64,000 bases of DNA, taken from contig NZ_AMSF01000017.1 in assembly GCF_000334915.1 (NCBI RefSeq), positions 1 to 64,000 on the forward strand, read 5' to 3'. The stretch is from Dyella ginsengisoli LA-4 (lineage in GTDB: Bacteria; Pseudomonadota; Gammaproteobacteria; Xanthomonadales; Rhodanobacteraceae). Under the pieces are notes generated by a model, which did no database searches, was not told the DNA's origin, and saw nothing but the letters and a program-made list of their open reading frames with translations. Below are positions 58,575-64,000 of this stretch, in pieces. The number at the start of each line of letters is the position of its first letter. Within the stretch, counting starts at the first letter, position 1. A program made the translations under genes and the position numbers.

Positions 58575-59338
58575 ACGCCAAGATGGAAACCTCCGACGCC
58601 TGCGACCTGCGCTTCGGCCAGGTCGGCATCGCCTGCGTGCGCGTGCGCCGACCCGACGCCGCGGCGCTGTGCGACGAGCTGGAGCGCCGCGTGCGCTCCG
58701 CGCCGCAACTGTTCTCCCGCGCTGCCGTCGTACTCGACCTCAGTCACCTGCTGGACCTTCCCGACGACGGCACGGTCGACGCCCTGCTCGAAGCGGTGCG
58801 CAGTGCCGGCATGCTGCCGGTCGGCCTGGCCTACGGCACCAGCGAGACCGAGGCACTGGCAACCCGCATGGGTTTGCCGCTGATCGCCAAGTTCCGCGCC
58901 GCCTACGAGCCGGAACACGGCAGCGTGGCGCCGCCGGCCGCGGCCGAACCGGTCCGCCCGGCGCCGGCGGCCAGTGCACCCGCCCAGATCGCACCACCGG
59001 CGCCCCCGGCGCTGGGCGCGCAGCACCACGAAGGCGCCGTGCGTTCGGGCCAGCAGGTCTATGCGCGCGACCGCGACCTGATCGTCACCGGCGCCATCGC
59101 CAATGGTGCCGAGGTGATCGCCGACGGCAACATCCACGTCTACGGCAGCCTGCGCGGCCGCGCCATGGCAGGCGCCCAGGGCGACGAGAAGGTGCGCATC
59201 TACGTGTCGGACTTCCGCGCCGAACTGGTGGCGATCGCCGGGCACTACCGGGTGTTTGAACAGATCCCCAAGGAGCTGGAAGGCCACCCTGTGCAATGCT
59301 GGCTCGATGGTGAAAAATTGATGATCGCGCGCCTCTGA
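58571..59338 (+). CDS. minC: Septum site-determining protein MinC
   Basis: 255 residues. N-terminal FtsZ-inhibiting domain, a Pro/Ala-rich linker (about 118-150), and the C-terminal beta-helix domain: VYARDRDLIVTGAIANGAEVIADGNIHVYGSLRGRAMAG (quoted in part: GAEVIADGNIHVYGSLRGRA), SDFRAELVAIAGHY. Blocks FtsZ rings at the poles with MinD. Overlaps the GNAT gene. First of minCDE. Confidence 0.94.
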   Translation: MNAKMETSDACDLRFGQVGIACVRVRRPDAAALCDELERRVRSAPQLFSRAAVVLDLSHLLDLPDDGTVDALLEAVRSAGMLPVGLAYGTSETEALATRMGLPLIAKFRAAYEPEHGSVAPPAAAEPVRPAPAASAPAQIAPPAPPALGAQHHEGAVRSGQQVYARDRDLIVTGAIANGAEVIADGNIHVYGSLRGRAMAGAQGDEKVRIYVSDFRAELVAIAGHYRVFEQIPKELEGHPVQCWLDGEKLMIARL

Positions 59339-59384
59339 GCGCGCGATCCATTACAACAAGAACGATTTCCCGGGAGATGAACCC

Positions 59385-60200
59385 TTGACTGCACAGATCA
59401 TCGTTGTCACGTCCGGCAAAGGCGGCGTGGGCAAGACCACCACCAGTGCCTCGCTGGCCACCGGCCTGGCCATGGCCGGCAAGAAAGTCGCGGTGATCGA
59501 CTTCGACGTCGGCCTGCGCAACCTCGACCTGATCATGGGCTGCGAGCGCCGCGTGGTGTACGACTTCGTCAACGTGGTGCACGGCGAGGCGACGCTGAAG
59601 CAGGCGCTGATCAAGGACAAGCGCCACGACAACCTGTTCGTGCTGGCCGCCAGCCAGACCCGCGACAAGGACGCGCTGACCCAGGAGGGCGTGGAGAAGG
59701 TGCTCGAGGGCCTGTCCGAGGATGGCTTCGACTACGTGGTGTGCGACTCCCCGGCCGGCATCGAGAAAGGCGCGCACCTGGCGATGTACTTCGCCGACCA
59801 GGCGGTGGTGGTGGTCAACCCCGAGGTGTCCTCGGTGCGTGACTCGGACCGCATCCTCGGCCTGCTGGCGAGCAAGACCCGCCGCGCCGAACGCGGCGAC
59901 GGCGCAATCACCCAGCACCTGCTGCTGACCCGCTACAACCCCACACGCGTGGCCGCACAGGAAATGCTCAGCGTGAAGGACGTCGAGGAGATCCTCGGCA
60001 TCAGCGTGATCGGCGTGATCCCGGAGTCGGAGAACGTGCTGGCGGCGTCCAACGCCGGCGTGCCGGTGATCCTCGACGACAACTCGATCGCCGGGCAGGC
60101 CTACGGCGACACCGTGGCGCGCATCCTCGGCGAGGAGCGGCCGCTGCGTTTCACCGAAGTGACCAAGAAAGGCTTCTTCCAGCGCGTATTCGGGAGCTGA
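59385..60200 (+). CDS. minD: Septum site-determining ATPase MinD
   Basis: 271 residues. Deviant Walker A GKGGVGKT (11-18), [26 protein letters not shown], and the C-terminal amphipathic membrane-targeting helix ([11 protein letters not shown]). It starts with TTG at 59385; GGGAGA lies 8-13 bases upstream. An ATG at 59377 is out of frame and reads ATG AAC CCT TGA, its stop overlapping the TTG. It recruits MinC to the membrane. Confidence 0.95.
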   Translation: MTAQIIVVTSGKGGVGKTTTSASLATGLAMAGKKVAVIDFDVGLRNLDLIMGCERRVVYDFVNVVHGEATLKQALIKDKRHDNLFVLAASQTRDKDALTQEGVEKVLEGLSEDGFDYVVCDSPAGIEKGAHLAMYFADQAVVVVNPEVSSVRDSDRILGLLASKTRRAERGDGAITQHLLLTRYNPTRVAAQEMLSVKDVEEILGISVIGVIPESENVLAASNAGVPVILDDNSIAGQAYGDTVARILGEERPLRFTEVTKKGFFQRVFGS

Positions 60201-60205
60201 TCGGC

Positions 60206-60475
60206 ATGGGTATCCTCGATTTCCTCAAGCGCAAGCCCGAAGCCAGCGCCAGCGTCGCCAAGGAGCGCCTGCGCATCATCGTCGCCCAGGAGCGCTCCAC
60301 CCGGGGCGCGCCGGATTACCTGCCGATGATGCGCAACGAACTGCTCGAAGTGATCAAGAAGTACGTGCAGGTCGACATCGAGGCGATCTCGATCAACCTC
60401 GAGCACGACAGCGGGCACGAGGTGCTGGAGCTCTCGGTCGCCCTGCCCGACGGCAAACCGGGCACCGCTGCCTGA
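60206..60475 (+). CDS. minE: Cell division topological specificity factor MinE
   Basis: 89 residues. N-terminal membrane-binding and MinD-binding part ([22 protein letters not shown], quoted in part: [19 protein letters not shown]), then the topological domain ([20 protein letters not shown]). It drives the MinCD pole-to-pole oscillation. Five bases after minD. A GC hairpin (GCGCCCGG / CCGGGCGC) follows in 60476-60526. Confidence 0.95.
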   Translation: MGILDFLKRKPEASASVAKERLRIIVAQERSTRGAPDYLPMMRNELLEVIKKYVQVDIEAISINLEHDSGHEVLELSVALPDGKPGTAA

Positions 60476-60526
60476 GTCGACGCCGTCCCGACGGCGCCCG
60501 GCCCGGCCGGGCGCGATGACCTATCC

Positions 60527-61024
60527 ATGCACCCAACCCACCCCGTTCCCGATCCCGCCGGCGTGCTGCGCCTGGCCGATATCGGCGAGGATGCTCCGCG
60601 CACCCTGCTCGACCGGTTCGACCTGAGCCTGCTGAGGGTCGCCGATGGCACGCCGATCCCCGGCAGTTTCTGGGGCGAGGAGGAGGCCGGCATCATCGGC
60701 AGCACTGTCTACGCCCGCGGCGACACACCGGTGCACTCGTTGCTGCACGAGGCCTGCCACCTGATCGTGCTGCCGGCCGAACGGCGCGCCGCCGTGCACA
60801 CCGACGCCACCGACTCGATCGAGGAAGAGGACGCCACCTGCTACCTGCAGATCGTGCTCGCCGATGCGTTGCCCGGCGTTGGCCGCGACCGGCTGATGGC
60901 CGACATGGACGCCTGGGGTTACACCTTCCGCCTCGGCTCGTCGCGCGCGTGGTTCGAACGCGACGCCGAGAACGCGCGCCGCTTCCTGCTCGAACGCGGC
61001 TTGCCCGTCGATCTTCGCGGCTGA
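60527..61024 (+). CDS. Hypothetical protein with HExxH motif
   Basis: 165 residues. SLLHEACHLIVLPAERRAAV contains HEACH (about residues 79-83), the HExxH zinc-protease motif, followed by a glutamate-rich helix (SIEEEDATCYLQI) whose Glu could be the third ligand. No signal peptide, so cytoplasmic. Looks like a compact minimal metalloprotease fold; activity is inference. Follows minE by 51 bases with a hairpin between; convergent with the next gene (10 bases between stops). Confidence 0.75.
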   Translation: MHPTHPVPDPAGVLRLADIGEDAPRTLLDRFDLSLLRVADGTPIPGSFWGEEEAGIIGSTVYARGDTPVHSLLHEACHLIVLPAERRAAVHTDATDSIEEEDATCYLQIVLADALPGVGRDRLMADMDAWGYTFRLGSSRAWFERDAENARRFLLERGLPVDLRG

Positions 61025-61034
61025 GCGCCCCGCC

Positions 61035-63299
61035 TCAGAGCTCGAAACGGTACGACAGCTTGACCAGCAACTGCTCGCTGTCGCGCAGGTCGAAGCTCTG
61101 GCGGAACTGCGAGCCGGCCTCCTCGAAGCGCGGGTCGAGCAGGTAGCCGCCGCGCGCGTAGACCACATAGAGGTCGGACAGCGGCGCCAGTTCGTAGCGG
61201 TAGCGCACCTGGAAGCCGAGGTTGCGCACGCTGAAATCGTTGACCGGATCGTTCGTACGCACGGCACGGGTGTCCGGCATCACGCGATAGGCGCCGCGCA
61301 GGCGTGCATCCAGACCCAGCGCCTGCAGCTTCACCCGCAGCTCCTGGTGACCGCTGATATTCCAGTTCACCCCGGCGTCGAGCAGGACCGAGTGACTGTC
61401 GAAGCTGCCGATCAGGTTGTCGTGCTGCCACACCAGCCAGCCTGGCTGGTATTTGTAGTCCGGCCCGCCGAAGAAGCTCAGTTCGTCGCTGAAGAAGTAG
61501 GTCGGCTCGAACATGACCTCGTAGCCGACCCGGCGCATGCCCGCGAAATCGCTGCCGGCCGCGGCCAGCTCGCTCTTCCAGGCCCAGTCGCCCTTGCGCG
61601 GACTGGTGCGCTGCCAGTCCAGCACGTGGATCGCCGGCGTGCGCAGCACGCCGTGGCCACGGGTGAGCAGATCGTCGTAGGCCGGCGTGTTGAGGTTGAG
61701 CTGGATGTCCTCCTCGCCGCCGTCCCGCAGCTGGCTCTGGCGGATGATCCGCAGCTGCCGCTCCAGCTTGACGCCGCGGTCGTCGTCGATGCCGATGATG
61801 CGGAAGCGCCAGCGGTGCGAGGCATACCTGGAATCCGCCGGCAGGTTGCTGTAACGACGCTGCACCTCCCAGTGCAGGTAGTTCAGGCTGTTGCGCGGCA
61901 GGTAGCCGAAGTCGTTGATGTCGAGCCGGTCATCGAAGTGCATCGCCAGCCACTGCTGGGTCCACCGCTCGTTCATCTCGTACTCGACCACGCTGGTGGC
62001 GCCCATGCCGGTGACCAGATGGCCCTGCTCGTCGATGTGGCTGCCGACCACGTTGCTGGTGACGGTGAGCTTGTCGTTCGGCTGCCAGCGGTGGTCGATG
62101 CCGATCACATTCGCCTGGCGGTCGAGGAACGGCCGATCCACGCGGGTGGCCAGCAAGCCCAGTGCCTGCGTGCCGAAATCGTGTTCCACCCGCAGCGCGC
62201 CGAAGGTGCGTCCGGCGTCGCCGCTCTCCTGCGCTGCCAGCACGCCGTACTGCGTGGCGCCGACGCTGCCGTTGAGCTTGACCGCGCCGGCCACGTCGGC
62301 CGCGCCGTTGCCGTCGTCCGACGGGCCGCCCACGCGACGGGTGTAGATCAGCTGGCTGTTGTCGATCAGCAGGCTGAAATCGAAGATGCCCTGGTTCTCG
62401 GTGAAGAACGGCCGCTTGTCGGTGAAGAAGGTCTCCTCGGCACCGAAGTTCACCACCAGATCGTCGCTCTCGACCTGGCCGAAATCCGGATTGATGGTGG
62501 CGGTGAGCTGGGTCTGCCCGTTCGGCTTCCAGAAGATGTCAGCGCCCGCGTTGCCGTGGTTGCGCCCGGCCACCTGGTCGCGCACGCCGACCACGTAGGG
62601 CGTGATCGCCAGCAGCGGCTGGTTGTAGGCCGGCAGCGTCACCGGGGTGAAGTCCGACAGGAAGCGGGCCTTGGTAAAGCTGGCCACTGGCCAGGCGTCG
62701 CGTTCGCCGGTGGCGCCGATCACCCGGTCCAGGTACATGTGCACGGTGCGTTCGCCGCCGTCGGCCGCCTTCATCGGCGCGATGTACCAGGGAATGAGCA
62801 TCTCCACGCTCCAGCCCTGGGCATCCTCGCTCACCGCGTGCTTCCAGTTGCCGTCCCAGTCGTTGTTGAACGTGGTCTCGTTGGTGATCACTCCATCGTC
62901 GATGTCGTTGCTCAGGGTGACGGTGAAGTCGTAGCCGGTACGGCCGTCCCCGTTGAAATCGATCATCAGGTTGACCCGGTCCACCTGGGCGTTCTCGTCG
63001 CGGCGGATCCGCTGCCGGGTGCGCGGCACGCCGGGCGGTTGGGTGCAGCGGAAGGCGATCGCCAGGCCCTTCGGCGTGGACAGCACCCAGGCCTCCGTCG
63101 GCAGGCTGCCCGGCTCGCCGTTGAGCGGCTGCACCTTGCGGAAGTCGGTGATGTGCTTCGCGCCGCGCCATTCGCCCGGGTCGATATGGCCGTCGATGTG
63201 CACCGCCAGTGCAGGCCCGGCACAGGCCAGGAGCACGAGCGCCACGAGGGCGCGCAGACGGTGGCAGGCCTGCGGACAGCGGCGAACGGTCGGGGTCAT
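61035..63299 (-). CDS. DUF5916 / CBM9-like outer-surface protein
   Basis: 754 residues. Signal peptide to about residue 29 (GPALA). N-terminal CBM9-like domain (VHIDGHIDPGEWRGA, VNLMIDFNGDGRTGYDF, GWSVEMLIPW). Next the DUF5916 core with TINPDFGQVESDD and FFTDKRPFFTENQG. The C-terminal part has beta-barrel character with a terminal aromatic strand (LVKLSYRFEL), so outer-membrane insertion is likely. Function unknown; members of this family are often linked with exported hydrolysis of polymers. Confidence 0.88.
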   Translation of the reverse strand: MTPTVRRCPQACHRLRALVALVLLACAGPALAVHIDGHIDPGEWRGAKHITDFRKVQPLNGEPGSLPTEAWVLSTPKGLAIAFRCTQPPGVPRTRQRIRRDENAQVDRVNLMIDFNGDGRTGYDFTVTLSNDIDDGVITNETTFNNDWDGNWKHAVSEDAQGWSVEMLIPWYIAPMKAADGGERTVHMYLDRVIGATGERDAWPVASFTKARFLSDFTPVTLPAYNQPLLAITPYVVGVRDQVAGRNHGNAGADIFWKPNGQTQLTATINPDFGQVESDDLVVNFGAEETFFTDKRPFFTENQGIFDFSLLIDNSQLIYTRRVGGPSDDGNGAADVAGAVKLNGSVGATQYGVLAAQESGDAGRTFGALRVEHDFGTQALGLLATRVDRPFLDRQANVIGIDHRWQPNDKLTVTSNVVGSHIDEQGHLVTGMGATSVVEYEMNERWTQQWLAMHFDDRLDINDFGYLPRNSLNYLHWEVQRRYSNLPADSRYASHRWRFRIIGIDDDRGVKLERQLRIIRQSQLRDGGEEDIQLNLNTPAYDDLLTRGHGVLRTPAIHVLDWQRTSPRKGDWAWKSELAAAGSDFAGMRRVGYEVMFEPTYFFSDELSFFGGPDYKYQPGWLVWQHDNLIGSFDSHSVLLDAGVNWNISGHQELRVKLQALGLDARLRGAYRVMPDTRAVRTNDPVNDFSVRNLGFQVRYRYELAPLSDLYVVYARGGYLLDPRFEEAGSQFRQSFDLRDSEQLLVKLSYRFEL

Positions 63300-63410
63300 G
63301 ATGTCGCTGAAGGGGGAGACCAGCCGAGAGGCTAGGCGGTCCCCGACCATGCGCCGACTGGAGAAAGTCACGGAAGCCCCGGTGTCCGCGGACACCTTGA
63401 CGGCGGCGGG

Positions 63411-64000
63411 TCAGCGCGGCTCGGCGATCTGCGCCTGCAGTTCCACGTCGCGCGGCGGCGGCGGCGGCGGTTCCTCGCGCAGGGTCACGTGGTACCAGCG
63501 CCAGGCCAGCCAGCCGATCGAGGTAAGCACGCAGCTGCCGAGCGCCAGCGGCAGCAGGCTGGTCGACAACAGCGGCGACAGCACGCCAGCCACGCCGGCG
63601 TTGAGCAGAAGGCTGACGAAGGCCTGCACCGAGGAGGCGCCCCCGCGACGATGCGGAAAGCGGTCCAGCAGCAGCAGCGTAAGCGTGGGGAACGCCAGCT
63701 GCACGCCGATGCCATGCAGCACCAGCGGCAGCATCGACCAGGGCAGCACGCCGCGCGGTGCCAACAGCCCACCCGCCAGATGCAGCACGCATGCGGCCCC
63801 CATCGAGGCGTAGCCGAGATTCACGGTGAACGCCACGCTGTGCCGTTCGGCCAGACGGCCGGACAGCCAGGCGCCGAACACCAGACCCACGACCACCGGC
63901 AGGAACAGCCAGGGAAACCCCTGCGCGGAGAGGTGCAGCAGCTCGCGCACGATGCGCGGCGCCGAGGCGATGAACAGGAACAGGCCGCAGAAATTGATCG
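63411..64000 (-). CDS. MFS transporter, C-terminal part (cut by window end)
   Basis: At least 196 residues in frame to the last base of the window; the N-terminal half is outside. Six membrane segments are visible with the mid-loop motif GAWLSGRLAERH, a form of the MFS signature G-x-L-(x)-D-R/G-R-x3-R, and HRRGGASSVQAFVSLLLNAG typical of Bcr/CflA-like drug-resistance exporters. The C-terminus has a poly-Pro run (EEPPPPPPRD). The substrate is unknown. Confidence 0.8.
   Translation of the reverse strand, partial: INFCGLFLFIASAPRIVRELLHLSAQGFPWLFLPVVVGLVFGAWLSGRLAERHSVAFTVNLGYASMGAACVLHLAGGLLAPRGVLPWSMLPLVLHGIGVQLAFPTLTLLLLDRFPHRRGGASSVQAFVSLLLNAGVAGVLSPLLSTSLLPLALGSCVLTSIGWLAWRWYHVTLREEPPPPPPRDVELQAQIAEPR

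Noticed and set aside
59377-59388. ATG at 59377 as the start of minD
   Set aside because: It is out of frame with the MinD coding sequence and ends after three codons. TTG at 59385 is in frame with the first conserved strand.

Overview
The window is high-GC, gene-dense bacterial chromosome. Its gene families (SUF operon led by an Rrf2 regulator, tgt-yajC-secDF, minCDE, motAB, amgK-murU, HD-GYP and EAL signalling proteins, SCO1/PCuAC/CtaG copper genes) fit a gammaproteobacterium of the Xanthomonadales type, most likely Rhodanobacteraceae (Rhodanobacter/Dyella-like). This assignment is inference from gene content and protein character; no rRNA, tRNA or CRISPR array was recognised.

Layout. 1-2.9 kb: small Cys4 protein, AraC regulator, secreted phytase-like esterase. 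3.0-5.1 kb: a clearly AT-rich island with a P-loop ATPase and a small unknown protein. 5.2-18.3 kb: an accessory stretch of single genes (two beta-lactamase-fold hydrolases, GST, Tat-exported amidase, YCII protein, LprI-like protein, membrane-anchored hydrolase, acyltransferase, several unknowns) with dispersed repeats in two gaps. 18.6-24.4 kb: sufR-sufB-(lprI-like)-sufC-sufD-sufS on the minus strand. 24.6-26.3 kb: glnK-amtB behind a sigma-54 type promoter. 26.4-28.9 kb: an HD-GYP gene followed by an EAL gene. 29.3-31.0 kb: amgK-murU. 31.0-33.1 kb: motAB behind a FliA-type promoter. 33.3-38.0 kb: tgt-yajC-secD-secF. 38.1-43.3 kb: tesB, a DUF2007-like membrane protein, bpt, a decayed YCII gene, a glutamate-synthase-like flavoprotein and purT. 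43.4-46.1 kb: transglutaminase protein, then an SPFH / 23-residue membrane peptide / Arc-like repressor cluster with a paired palindromic operator. 46.1-50.3 kb: hydrolase, DUF423 and copper/cytochrome-oxidase assembly genes. 50.4-54.0 kb: Gld-like ABC exporter. 54.1-57.8 kb: SRPBCC membrane protein and a NarL-type two-component pair. 58.0-60.5 kb: GNAT-minC-minD-minE. 60.5-64.0 kb: an HExxH protein, a large DUF5916-type outer-surface protein, and an MFS transporter cut by the window edge.

Most of the window is core metabolism and envelope biology: Fe-S cluster assembly, nitrogen sensing, peptidoglycan recycling, flagellar motor, Sec export, division-site placement. The most unusual items are the AT-rich ATPase pair, the SPFH-micropeptide-RHH operon, the LprI-like gene embedded in the suf operon, and the YCII gene interrupted by one in-frame TAA.
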